64,000 nucleotides of DNA from JBEKSX01 sp049516635 (lineage in GTDB: Bacteria; Bacteroidota; Ignavibacteria; Tepidaquicellales; OLB5). The notes beneath the pieces are model-generated. The model saw only the letters and a program-made list of their open reading frames with translations. It searched no databases and was not told the origin of the DNA. The stretch spans positions 1 through 64,000 of the forward strand of contig JBEKSX010000001.1 in assembly GCA_049516635.1 (NCBI GenBank), read 5' to 3'. Shown piece by piece: positions 38,575-47,038 of this stretch (positions are counted from its first letter, which is position 1; each line of letters begins with the position of its first letter). Made by a program: the position numbers and the translations under genes.

Positions 38575-39108
38575 ATGAACAGCCAAATTTCATTAGTAAC
38601 AAAGATAATACCTATATTAATGTTTTCATTATTTTCATTTATTTCGTGCAAAGGACAGGATATTACATTGAAAGAAGGTGATCAAGCACCTGATTTCACA
38701 CTTCAATCGGATGAAGGCCAGCAGGTTAAACTGTCAGACTATAAAGGTGTTTCTAACATTATTCTTTATTTTTATCCTAAAGATGAAACACCGGGATGTA
38801 CGAAAGAAGCCTGCAACTTCCGTGATAATCTGTCTCAATTCAAAGACATGAACACTGCAGTTCTCGGAGTCAGCGTGGATGATATTGACTCTCACAAAGA
38901 ATTTAAACAAAAGGAAAATCTTAATTTCACATTGCTCGCAGATCCCGATAAGAATGTAACAAAGGAGTACGGGGTATTGAGTGTAATAGGGTTTGCTTCA
39001 AGGGTTACATTTGTGATTGATAAGGATGGCATCATTAGGAAGATTTATCCGAAAGTTGATCCGAGTGAGAATTATAAGGACCTTCTGGCGTTTCTAAAAA
39101 CGATGTAA
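38575..39108 (+). CDS. bcp: Thioredoxin-dependent peroxiredoxin (BCP type), lipoprotein-like
   Basis: A 177-residue peroxiredoxin that reduces hydroperoxides. The peroxidatic Cys is in the PKDETPGCTKEACNFRD motif (near residue 79), with the resolving Cys five residues later, as in BCP-type enzymes. The first 27 residues form a hydrophobic signal with a lipobox-like FISC, so this copy is probably exported and lipid-anchored rather than cytosolic. A bidirectional terminator follows. It stands alone between two minus-strand genes. Confidence 0.92.
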   Translation: MNSQISLVTKIIPILMFSLFSFISCKGQDITLKEGDQAPDFTLQSDEGQQVKLSDYKGVSNIILYFYPKDETPGCTKEACNFRDNLSQFKDMNTAVLGVSVDDIDSHKEFKQKENLNFTLLADPDKNVTKEYGVLSVIGFASRVTFVIDKDGIIRKIYPKVDPSENYKDLLAFLKTM

Positions 39109-39203
39109 AACAGCAAACTTTTTAAGTATGCTGTTTCAGACGGCTTTGTTTTGCCTTTATGGACATGTTGTGAGAACTTTTCGGTGTGAGAATTATACAA
39201 AAG

Positions 39204-39235
39204 AAAAAGGAGGATCATTAGGGATCCTCCTTTTT
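39204..39235. terminator. Bidirectional terminator between convergent genes
   Basis: A perfect 13-base-pair stem (AAAAAGGAGGATC/GATCCTCCTTTTT) with a six-base loop. A-run and T-run flank it, so it can stop transcripts from bcp and from the BNR gene at 39256. Confidence 0.9.
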
Positions 39236-39255
39236 ACTTAAATTCACTCCATAAA

Positions 39256-41256
39256 CTATTTGACCAATACCATTTTCTTCACATCTGTGAAATCACCAGC
39301 TGTCAGCCTGTAATAGTAAATACCGCTGGAGAGGTTTTGCGCATTAAATGTAATATCATAGTTACCAGCAGGTTTTGTTTCATTGTTTATCAATGAAGAT
39401 ACTTCTCTTCCAAGAACATCATATACTTTCAAGTTAACCAGTGATTGCTTTGGCAACGCGTAATATATTATGGTAGTAGGATTGAAAGGATTAGGGAAAT
39501 TTTGGTCCAAATTATAAACAGTCGGAATAGAATTTTGATTTTTTTGAATTCCAAATAAATTACTCACCATTAGCTGCCAGGTTCTGTTATGCGACCTGAT
39601 CCCGCTTGCTTCAGTGCCTGTTACTGAGATAAAATAAGTTGCATTAGGAACCGTTGATGAAACTACTGTATTGAGTGTCAATGAATCCGGATTTCCGTTA
39701 ATAGTCTTTACGTTGCTTGGTGACCAGTTGAATGTAATAGTACCTTGAGCCGGAGGTGATACTGAAGCTGTATATGTAATAGTTCCTGCATAAGGACCAT
39801 GTAACGGTATATATACTTTATTAACTGAAGTTGCCCCCTGGGTTACAGAATCTACAAATTTACTGAATGTCAAACCGAAATCAGGCAGATATGCTGTATA
39901 ATCGTTCAGGTTATTACCCTGGCAGCAATAGAACGGGAAAGTAATACCTCTACTGGCTATCATCTGGTAATCACCTAAATAATAATGGCTCGGTCCCTGA
40001 TATATCTTTATCACAGCCGGGTTAAAATTCTGGTTCGATATCATAAAGTTACGCGCAAAGCTCGCACCACCGTCGGTTGATACTGTTCCCCATGTTTCAA
40101 CAAAATTATTATTTGTGGTATCAGTCCTTGAATCCCACCAATAACACCATACCCTACCAGCCGTATCGACAGATACATACGGCATAAACTGATCGCAAAA
40201 TGTATTATCATCGTTCACCCTCAAAGGTGAAGCAGAGTTCCAGGTCTGCCCACCGTCGGTGGAACGAGTCATATAAATATCAGCCTGGTCAGGTCCCGGA
40301 GGATTGCAAGGATATATGTGATATACATATCCTCTGTAAGGACCATTTGTCATATCGACAGCAAGCATTCCCCATCCACTGACCCTGACATCTGTTTTCA
40401 GTACATATCTGCCCGATGCATTAATAGAGCCCGGGTTTGAATGAACCGAAGCTACTACACCGGCGGCAAAGGATGCACCGCCATCGGTGGATTTTCTAAC
40501 GGTTGATCCCCCTCCATTATAAAAAGCAACGTACACTTCTCCATTAGGTCCTGTAGCAATATTCGGACCGGGATTAGGTGTTCCCCAACCCATCGGCAAC
40601 GGTCCTGTCCAGGATGCACCACTATTCGTACTTCTCCAGAAGTCTACCGAGTAAGTGGCAAAATTCACGTATGCGGTATATACATAAGTTCTATACGGAC
40701 CGGAGGTTTGATCGCACGCTATCCATTCTTTATCTGCCGAAGAGTTGGAATTAATATTTCCAAGACTATTCCATGTAACACCCATATCAGTTGATTTAAA
40801 GACGAGCATTCCGTTATTGAGAACAGCGAGATAGAAGTTTCCAAGACTATCTGCTGCGAGTACATCATCACCCTGATTATTGGTTAGATAATTTAAAGTT
40901 TGGTTCCAATTTACACCGCCATTTGTTGTATAGAAAATATACTTACCTCCTGCAAAACCGGTAACCCTGTTATCGGTGCCAACTGCATTCATTGAATTTC
41001 GTGGATTTACAGCCACTGAAGTCTCACAAAAACCTGCGGATTGCGAAACCTGGTAAACGTCGAAGGTACCATATGGAACGACAACGTCAACACCATAGGG
41101 TTCGGTCGCAACAGCCAAAATCGGGATGAATCTTGTAGGATAAGCTATATCACTTTTCTTTTCATTTGGATCTACCTGTGCATATAAATTAACTGCAATC
41201 ATAATAAATAATACGACTGCAATTAATGTGATGAAGTAATTTTTGTTATTAACCAT
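39256..41256 (-). CDS. Large secreted BNR propeller protein with T9SS sorting domain
   Basis: A 666-residue exported protein. A signal segment (about 7-27) precedes an Asp-box propeller (FYTTNGGVNW, STDMGVTW, STNSGASW, STDGGQTW, STDGGASF) up to about residue 455. A beta-sandwich-like region (about 470-570; TVSGTEASGIRS-like pattern) follows, then a T9SS sorting domain with QNFPNPFNPTT and a terminal KKMVLVK. It belongs to the same broad family as the three tandem BNR genes but is longer and more divergent. It is preceded by a 359-base AT-rich gap shared with dnaX, transcribed the other way. Confidence 0.88.
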   Translation of the reverse strand: MVNNKNYFITLIAVVLFIMIAVNLYAQVDPNEKKSDIAYPTRFIPILAVATEPYGVDVVVPYGTFDVYQVSQSAGFCETSVAVNPRNSMNAVGTDNRVTGFAGGKYIFYTTNGGVNWNQTLNYLTNNQGDDVLAADSLGNFYLAVLNNGMLVFKSTDMGVTWNSLGNINSNSSADKEWIACDQTSGPYRTYVYTAYVNFATYSVDFWRSTNSGASWTGPLPMGWGTPNPGPNIATGPNGEVYVAFYNGGGSTVRKSTDGGASFAAGVVASVHSNPGSINASGRYVLKTDVRVSGWGMLAVDMTNGPYRGYVYHIYPCNPPGPDQADIYMTRSTDGGQTWNSASPLRVNDDNTFCDQFMPYVSVDTAGRVWCYWWDSRTDTTNNNFVETWGTVSTDGGASFARNFMISNQNFNPAVIKIYQGPSHYYLGDYQMIASRGITFPFYCCQGNNLNDYTAYLPDFGLTFSKFVDSVTQGATSVNKVYIPLHGPYAGTITYTASVSPPAQGTITFNWSPSNVKTINGNPDSLTLNTVVSSTVPNATYFISVTGTEASGIRSHNRTWQLMVSNLFGIQKNQNSIPTVYNLDQNFPNPFNPTTIIYYALPKQSLVNLKVYDVLGREVSSLINNETKPAGNYDITFNAQNLSSGIYYYRLTAGDFTDVKKMVLVK

Positions 41257-41615
41257 GTTGTTTTTGTTAAATTGAATTATATATTATAATATAATATCAT
41301 TCTAATAAATAAATTTCAACATATTTTTTAGTAGCTATCAAAATCAGAGCCAAAAGGAATATATATTCTTCTTTATTCATCAATTTAAGAACAAAAATTC
41401 ATCATGTGAACTGACGTATCCGAGCAGTAGTTTTAGTATTTTCCCTCGTTCAGGTGCATACCCTCTAAATATGAAAAACGGTCTATTTTGTTATTAAATT
41501 CCATACAGAACAGGAGTTAAATATTATAGTATATTTTATAACTTTCTCCATATTTTTTTAAAGCTTTTTTGATTAAAATATAGTATAATTAATTAATATG
41601 TAAAGAATAACCACT
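41257..41615. other. 359-base divergent intergenic region
   Basis: Very AT-rich. It separates the BNR/T9SS gene (minus) from dnaX (plus) and must carry both promoters. TATAAT occurs at 41583-41588, shortly before dnaX. No RNA gene or repeat was recognised. Confidence 0.5.
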
Positions 41616-43391
41616 TTGCCAAAGGAATTTGAATATAAGGAGGAAGAACAGTACCGCGTCACGGCACGTAAATGGAGACCCCGGGTCTTCTCAGATGTAA
41701 GCTCCCAGGAATTTATAACTACTACCCTTAAAAATTCCATTAAAAGCAACCGTATTTCACATGCTTATCTATTCTGCGGACCGCGGGGTGTAGGAAAAAC
41801 AACAGTAGCCAGGATTCTGGCAAAATCGCTCAACTGTCAAAATCCGCATGAAGACGGAGATCCCTGCAATGAATGTGAAAGCTGCAAGGAAATAGATAAT
41901 GATAACCGAAATCATCCTGATGTTTTCGAAATTGACGGGGCTTCCAATAGGAATATTGAGGACGTCAGGGAATTAAAAGAAAAAGTAAAATATGGTCCAA
42001 TCCGTTCGAGGTATAAAATATTCATTATAGATGAAGTTCACATGCTTACGGGTCCCTCATTCAATGCTCTTCTGAAAACGCTGGAAGAACCCCCCGAATA
42101 TGTTGTTTTTATATTTGCTACAACCGCACCGGAGAAAGTACCTTTGACAATTCTGGGCAGGTGCCAGAAATTTGATTTCAAACGTCTTACTATAGATGAA
42201 ATAATCACCCGCATAAAGATGATAGCTGTTAGTGAAAAAATTAAGATAGATGACGAGTCTTTATTTTTTATCGCAAAGAAAGGTGACGGTTCGATGCGTG
42301 ATGCACAGGGACTCTTCGATATGTCATCGGCTTACTGTGATAATAATATTACGTTCGAAAAACTAAAAGCATTTTTCAATCTTGCAGAGAGCGATGTATA
42401 TTTCAATATTACCGACCTGGTTAAATCGAAAGATTTCAGAGGAATATTACAATACTTCAATGAGCTGCTAAACAAGGGATACGATATGCAAAGCTTCCTT
42501 GACGGACTTACAGAACATTATCGCAACTTGCTCATAGCAGTTTCTACCAATTCAGCTGATCTGATCATCGAATCGGAACCGGTCAAACAAAAATATGAAG
42601 CTTATATTAACAAATTCACCCAGATAGAGATAATAAATTCTTTAAAGCTTATCCTTCAGACAGAATACGTTTTCAAATATTCTTCGAACCAGAGAACTCT
42701 TATCGAGGCATTGCTTATCGAACTGATAAAGTTTACCGATACCAGGGATATATCAGCGATACTTGAAGAGCTTAAACTGCTTAAAGAAGAAATGGGCAAA
42801 AATAAAAACAGGGACCTGTTGACATCTAATATTACAAGAGACCATTCTGCACCATCTTTTAAAGAAACTCCTTCTGAAAATATTTACCATAATGAAAGCA
42901 TTAATATAAAAGATAAGCCGTCCGGACCCGGTACACCTACCACTGACATTCAGAAAGACTATTCATCCCGGATAATAACCGGGGAAAATCCAAATATAAA
43001 TATTACCGCTGAGGTTAATGATCTCCCTTCACACTGGACTACAATAATGGATCAGATCAAAACCGAAAGCAAGTGGGTTTCGAGCCTGTTAAAAGATTCT
43101 TTATGTGAATCAGATGAGAAAGGAAATTATTACATTACCGTAAATGACAGTAAATATGAGATCCTGTGCAGCCATAAAGATTATGTTCGCGGAAAGATGT
43201 CCACTTATTTCGGTGAACCTACGAACCTGCGTTTCGTAAAATTTTCCGAATCACATCCGGAAAAACGCCAGCAAACAGATATTGTTGAAGAAGGTGATAA
43301 GACAAATGTAAAGGCGAAGGATAAAGATAATTTTGATAAGATCTGCTCTATACTTATCGAAAATTTTAATGGCAAGGAAATCAAACCCTGA
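41616..43391 (+). CDS. dnaX: DNA polymerase III subunit gamma/tau
   Basis: A 591-residue clamp-loader ATPase. It has YRVTARKWRP near the N-terminus, Walker A GPRGVGKTT (about residues 55-63), a zinc module with CQNPHEDGDPCNECESC, Walker B IIDEVHML and the SRC-like GRCQKF motif. Domain III follows, and a poorly conserved tail (about 390-591) would contact polymerase. The start is TTG at 41616 without a clear ribosome site; it is chosen because it leaves only 15 residues before the conserved core. No obvious frameshift signal for a separate gamma product was noticed. speB follows after two bases. Confidence 0.93.
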   Translation: MPKEFEYKEEEQYRVTARKWRPRVFSDVSSQEFITTTLKNSIKSNRISHAYLFCGPRGVGKTTVARILAKSLNCQNPHEDGDPCNECESCKEIDNDNRNHPDVFEIDGASNRNIEDVRELKEKVKYGPIRSRYKIFIIDEVHMLTGPSFNALLKTLEEPPEYVVFIFATTAPEKVPLTILGRCQKFDFKRLTIDEIITRIKMIAVSEKIKIDDESLFFIAKKGDGSMRDAQGLFDMSSAYCDNNITFEKLKAFFNLAESDVYFNITDLVKSKDFRGILQYFNELLNKGYDMQSFLDGLTEHYRNLLIAVSTNSADLIIESEPVKQKYEAYINKFTQIEIINSLKLILQTEYVFKYSSNQRTLIEALLIELIKFTDTRDISAILEELKLLKEEMGKNKNRDLLTSNITRDHSAPSFKETPSENIYHNESINIKDKPSGPGTPTTDIQKDYSSRIITGENPNINITAEVNDLPSHWTTIMDQIKTESKWVSSLLKDSLCESDEKGNYYITVNDSKYEILCSHKDYVRGKMSTYFGEPTNLRFVKFSESHPEKRQQTDIVEEGDKTNVKAKDKDNFDKICSILIENFNGKEIKP

Positions 43392-43393
43392 CC

Positions 43394-44284
43394 ATGAAAG
43401 CTCCATTTCCGACTCTACGTAAAAAAGATAATTTTCTGGGATTAGAGAAAAAATATTCTGGCTTCGAAGAATCTGGAATTACCATACTCCCATGTCCTTA
43501 TGAAAAAACTACTTCTTACGGTAAAGGAACAAAGCTGGGACCTCAGGCGATTCTGGCTTCATCACACTTTGTAGAATTCTTTGATGAGGAAACTAAAAAA
43601 GAAGTATGTTTCGAACATGGCATAGCGGTAATAAAACCATTGAACTTTTCCAAGTTAAAACCTAAAACGTCTTTAGATCTTGCTCACGATATTGCAAAAA
43701 AACTGCTCACAAAAAATAAATTTGTAGTAACACTGGGCGGTGAGCATACCATTTCACTCGCACCGTTAAAAGCACATGCTGATTTTTATAAAGATCTTTC
43801 GATACTTCAATTCGATGCTCATTCGGACCTCAGGATTGAATATGAAGGAAGCAGATTTTCACATGCTTCTTTTGCGGCCCGTGCAGCAGAAATTACTTCA
43901 AAAATTACACAGATAGGTATAAGAGCACAATGCAAAGAAGAATTTGAGTTCATCAAAGAAAAAGGTATTCACACATTTTATGCTTACAATATCAAAGAAA
44001 AAGGGTTAATCAACATAATAAATGACATAATATATACACTGGATAAGAATGTATACATCACATTTGACGTCGACTATTTCGATCCTTCAATAATGCCTTC
44101 TACCGGCACACCTGAACCGGGGGGATTTTATTGGGATGAAACCTTATGTTTACTGAAAGAGGTTATCGGACATCGGAACCTAGTCGGGTTTGATGTCGTA
44201 GAACTGTCCCCGCGGAAGAGTTTTCCTTTTCCTGATTTTTTAATAGCTAAATTAGTTTATAAGATCCTTAACTATAAATTTTAA
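43394..44284 (+). CDS. speB: Agmatinase/arginase family ureohydrolase
   Basis: A 296-residue manganese enzyme that hydrolyses a guanidino compound, most likely agmatine to putrescine. The metal-ligand motifs are present in order: GGEHT (near 117), QFDAHSDLR (near 140) and TFDVDYFDPS (near 218). The length fits agmatinase; arginase cannot be ruled out. It begins two bases after the dnaX stop codon, so the two genes are co-transcribed although functionally unrelated. A strong terminator follows. Confidence 0.9.
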   Translation: MKAPFPTLRKKDNFLGLEKKYSGFEESGITILPCPYEKTTSYGKGTKLGPQAILASSHFVEFFDEETKKEVCFEHGIAVIKPLNFSKLKPKTSLDLAHDIAKKLLTKNKFVVTLGGEHTISLAPLKAHADFYKDLSILQFDAHSDLRIEYEGSRFSHASFAARAAEITSKITQIGIRAQCKEEFEFIKEKGIHTFYAYNIKEKGLINIINDIIYTLDKNVYITFDVDYFDPSIMPSTGTPEPGGFYWDETLCLLKEVIGHRNLVGFDVVELSPRKSFPFPDFLIAKLVYKILNYKF

Positions 44285-44305
44285 CAGTTACAGGTTAAAT
44301 AAATA

Positions 44306-44334
44306 AAAAACCCGCTATTCTTTAGCGGGTTTTT
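44306..44334. terminator. Bidirectional terminator after speB
   Basis: A perfect 12-base-pair stem AAAAACCCGCTA/TAGCGGGTTTTT with a five-base loop. It serves speB (plus) and the TPR gene (minus), which converge here. Confidence 0.9.
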
Positions 44335-44359
44335 ATTATAATGTGTGTCTTTTATTGCT

Positions 44360-45925
44360 TCAATTGTTATATCCGTTTGTCCTTAACCATTCCTTCGCAT
44401 CGGAATCACCCAATGAAGCTGCTTTCTCGAAATATCCGGCTGCTGTTTCTTTGTTACCCAAATTAACGTACGCAACACCAAGGTTAAAATAACCATATGC
44501 TGAATTCGGGTTCACTTCGACTGCTCTGTTATAATCTTTTACCGCTTTCTTATAATTTCTTTGTTCAGCATAAATATATCCCCTGTTAACATAGGCCTTT
44601 TCATAATCAGAGTTGAGCTGTATTGCTCTGGTGTAATCGTCAATGGCATCCGCGTAAGAATACAGTTCTGTATAAGCCTTTCCTCTGTAAAAATATGCAT
44701 CCGCCGAGCCTGGATCGGCACTCAGCGAAATATTCAGATTGGCAACTGCGTTTTCGTAATCCCTATGCTCAATGCAATTTATTCCTTTGTTTAGATATTC
44801 TACTGCTGAAACAGAAGGTGCTTCGGATATCTGGTTTTCCTCTTTCGGCGTTTCTTCAACTCTAGGGGTCTCTTCGACCTTTGGGGCTTCAGTTACTTCT
44901 CTCTCTTCTGCTTTTGGTGTTTCAACTTTAGGCTGCTCCTGAAGTTCTTTTATCTCTTCTTTTGGAGCTTCTTCAATTTTTGGCGCTTCAGTGACCTGTT
45001 TCTCCTCAGCTTTATTTACTTCAGTCTTTGGTTCTTCCTTCTTCGGTTCAGTTACAACATTTTTTTCTTCTACCTTTGGTGTCTCCTCAACTTTAGGAAC
45101 TTCCGCTATGGGTTTTTCTTCAATCTTTGGTTGTTCCACCTGGGGCTGTTCAACAGGTTGCTTCTCTTCCACTTTTGGGGCTTCGCTTATTGGTTTTTCT
45201 TCAACTTTAGGTTGTTCTACTTTCGGAGCTTCTGTTACCGGTTTTTCTTCAACCTTTGGTTGTTCTACTTTAGGGATCTCTGTTACCGGTTTTTCTTCAA
45301 CCTTTGGTTGTTCCACTTTAGGCTGTTCCTCGATTTTAGGTGCTTCAGTAATCTGATTATCCTCTGACTTCGTTGTCAAGCCTGCATCGACAAATTCTTT
45401 TGCGGACAGACGATCTTTTGCAAGGCCATAGTTAGGATTGATATCTATAGCTTTTGAAAAATCATTGAATGAATTTTTATAATCCTTTAGAGCGAAATAC
45501 GCATTACCGCGGTCATAGTAGAATTCCGAGTTTTGAGGTTCCATACCGAGAGCAGAAGTATAATCACTTACAGCTTTGGCATATTCCCTGTTATCGTAAT
45601 ACGAAAGCCCGCGGTTCACGAAACCTCTCGTTGTCTTCGGTTCAAGAATAATGACTCTGGTAAAATCGCTTATGGCTTTGTTGTAGATTTTAATCTTTCT
45701 GTACAGGGTACCCCTATTGAAATATGCATCTATATAATTATAATCGATCCCCAGGGCCATTGAATAATATATTATCGCTTCATCATAATTATTTGCCTTT
45801 TCGGATTCGAGAGCTGAATTAAAAAATTTCACAGCTTCCCTGTCCTGTGCCTGGGTCCGAAAGGAAGATGATAATAAAATGAACAAAAAAATAAAAAAAG
45901 AAGTATATTTAACTATTGCTTTCAT
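44360..45925 (-). CDS. Exported TPR protein with a Pro/Glu/Lys/Val repeat linker
   Basis: A 521-residue protein with a signal peptide (about residues 7-26). Four tetratricopeptide units follow (about 27-165; patterns such as AYFNRGTLYRKIKIYNKAI). A long acidic linker of repeated KVEQPKVEEKPVTE type spans about 190-375. Three to four more TPR units form the C-terminus (about 378-515). TPR units bind proteins; the extended linker should separate the two TPR lobes. It could be a periplasmic scaffold, perhaps crossing part of the envelope. Function is not known. Repeats in the DNA are listed separately. Confidence 0.87.
   Translation of the reverse strand: MKAIVKYTSFFIFLFILLSSSFRTQAQDREAVKFFNSALESEKANNYDEAIIYYSMALGIDYNYIDAYFNRGTLYRKIKIYNKAISDFTRVIILEPKTTRGFVNRGLSYYDNREYAKAVSDYTSALGMEPQNSEFYYDRGNAYFALKDYKNSFNDFSKAIDINPNYGLAKDRLSAKEFVDAGLTTKSEDNQITEAPKIEEQPKVEQPKVEEKPVTEIPKVEQPKVEEKPVTEAPKVEQPKVEEKPISEAPKVEEKQPVEQPQVEQPKIEEKPIAEVPKVEETPKVEEKNVVTEPKKEEPKTEVNKAEEKQVTEAPKIEEAPKEEIKELQEQPKVETPKAEEREVTEAPKVEETPRVEETPKEENQISEAPSVSAVEYLNKGINCIEHRDYENAVANLNISLSADPGSADAYFYRGKAYTELYSYADAIDDYTRAIQLNSDYEKAYVNRGYIYAEQRNYKKAVKDYNRAVEVNPNSAYGYFNLGVAYVNLGNKETAAGYFEKAASLGDSDAKEWLRTNGYNN
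45192..45335 (-). repeat. Tandem 48-base repeats coding the TPR-protein linker
   Basis: Three consecutive units begin at 45192, 45240 and 45288, each starting GGTTTTTCTTCAAC and coding 16 residues. More diverged copies extend from about 44990 to 45350 (for example at 45111). The exact period suggests recent slippage or unequal crossing-over. Confidence 0.85.
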
Positions 45926-46113
45926 TTTTGTATGTAATAAAAATTACTAAAGGCATTTGAAAAGTGCAGTTCTGCTTTATGATAATAAAAAGAGCAGACT
46001 GCCCGGAATGTTTTGTTTACTATTATAATAATCTCCATATGATTTTGTTCCAGTATTACCGCACATATTTCAATCCCCCAAAGGACTATCCGTGCGGCAG
46101 TTTAACATTTTTG

Positions 46114-46203
46114 CGGAGAGAGAGAGATTCGAACTCTCGATACCCCTTTACAGAGTATGACGGTTTAGCAAACCGTTGGTTTTAGCCACTCACCCATCTC
46201 TCC
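46114..46203 (-). tRNA. tRNA-Ser (anticodon GCT)
   Basis: The minus strand folds as a type II tRNA. Acceptor GGAGAGA (46197-46203) pairs with TCTCTCC (46115-46121), followed by discriminator G at 46114. The T arm is GAGAG-TTCGAAT-CTCTC and the anticodon arm CGGTTTGCTAAACCG gives anticodon GCT for AGC/AGT codons. A long variable arm (CATACTCTGTAAAGGGGTATCG region) is typical for serine. The 3' CCA is not encoded. Confidence 0.96.
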
Positions 46204-46430
46204 AGGTGAATTGTTAAATTTATAATCATTATTATAATGTTAGAACTACAAATTATGACGATTTAGTCCCGAGTACTAAACAAGCTTTTTCCGGAGAAAT
46301 TATCCAAATAAAAGATAAAGGAAAGCACTCATCTCTATATAATAATCAATTGGTATCTAAAATTTTAATCTATTAGTGATTATCATAAGATACCTCTTGT
46401 AAATATAATAGTATACAGATTAAAGTAAAA

Positions 46431-46478
46431 TAACAAAAAAGGTGGGAAAATGAAATTATTGTTATCTATAACACCCAC
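46431..46478 (-). terminator. Possible terminator after the archaemetzincin gene
   Basis: On the minus strand GTGGG and CCCAC can pair over a 27-base loop just before TTTTTTG. The stem is short, so this is only a candidate. Confidence 0.35.
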
Positions 46479-46498
46479 ATAGCTGCATTGAAACTGTA

Positions 46499-47038
46499 TT
46501 AATGCACGCACAAATTATAATTATGTGTCTTTTCCAAACAGCTTTTACAATAAATATTCCCTTTTATATCAATTTCTTCTATTTCAAGCGAGGCATGCAT
46601 CACACAGTCCCAGTCAATGCAATGTATAAGCCCAAAATTATGTCCAAGTTCATGCAGTACCTCTTTCATTGAACGTTGGTACAGCAATTCATCATCCGAA
46701 CGCCCGGAATAGAATTCTTCATGCAGCCGGCAAATAGAGACTATGCAGTGTTTACCCCCGAGCTGCGCTTCACCGTAAATAAAAGTAAGCACCGGGACAA
46801 ACAGGTCATGTTCGGTAAGGAGGATGATCTTTCCATCATAATCCGATGTTCGGTTCATTGCCTGTGAGATAATCTGTGTTGAGTAGTACTGTCTCCGTTC
46901 TGCAGAGTAAGCAGATTCTATATCTAGATTCAGATCTACGATTTTAACCGATATGTGGAAAATATCAGAAAGACCATTACGAATCTTTTGGATCAGTGTT
47001 GTATTGGAAAATTTAACCGGGACAAGATAGAGGTTCAT
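46499..47038 (-). CDS. amzA: Archaemetzincin-type zinc metalloprotease
   Basis: A 179-residue metalloprotease of the archaemetzincin family. The signature HELGHNFGLIH (His129, Glu130, His133, His139) is followed by Cys140, Cys145, CVM and a Cys164-Lys-Ser-Cys167 pair, the four-Cys second zinc site typical of the family. There is no signal peptide, so it is probably cytoplasmic. Its ATG overlaps the stop codon of the NtrC-type regulator gene by one base (TAATG), so translation is coupled. The family is common in archaea and patchy in bacteria; its physiological substrate is unknown. Confidence 0.92.
   Translation of the reverse strand: MNLYLVPVKFSNTTLIQKIRNGLSDIFHISVKIVDLNLDIESAYSAERRQYYSTQIISQAMNRTSDYDGKIILLTEHDLFVPVLTFIYGEAQLGGKHCIVSICRLHEEFYSGRSDDELLYQRSMKEVLHELGHNFGLIHCIDWDCVMHASLEIEEIDIKGNIYCKSCLEKTHNYNLCVH

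Noticed and set aside
44990..45350. Possible CRISPR-like array
   Set aside because: The repeats are in frame inside a protein gene with no unique spacers, so this is a coding tandem repeat.
44991..45356. Ser/Phe/Gly-rich 121-codon frame
   Set aside because: It is the antisense of the 48-base repeat in the TPR gene; low complexity explains its length.
45964..46185. 73-codon plus-strand frame
   Set aside because: Its second half is the complement of tRNA-Ser, and the rest has no recognisable feature or ribosome site.
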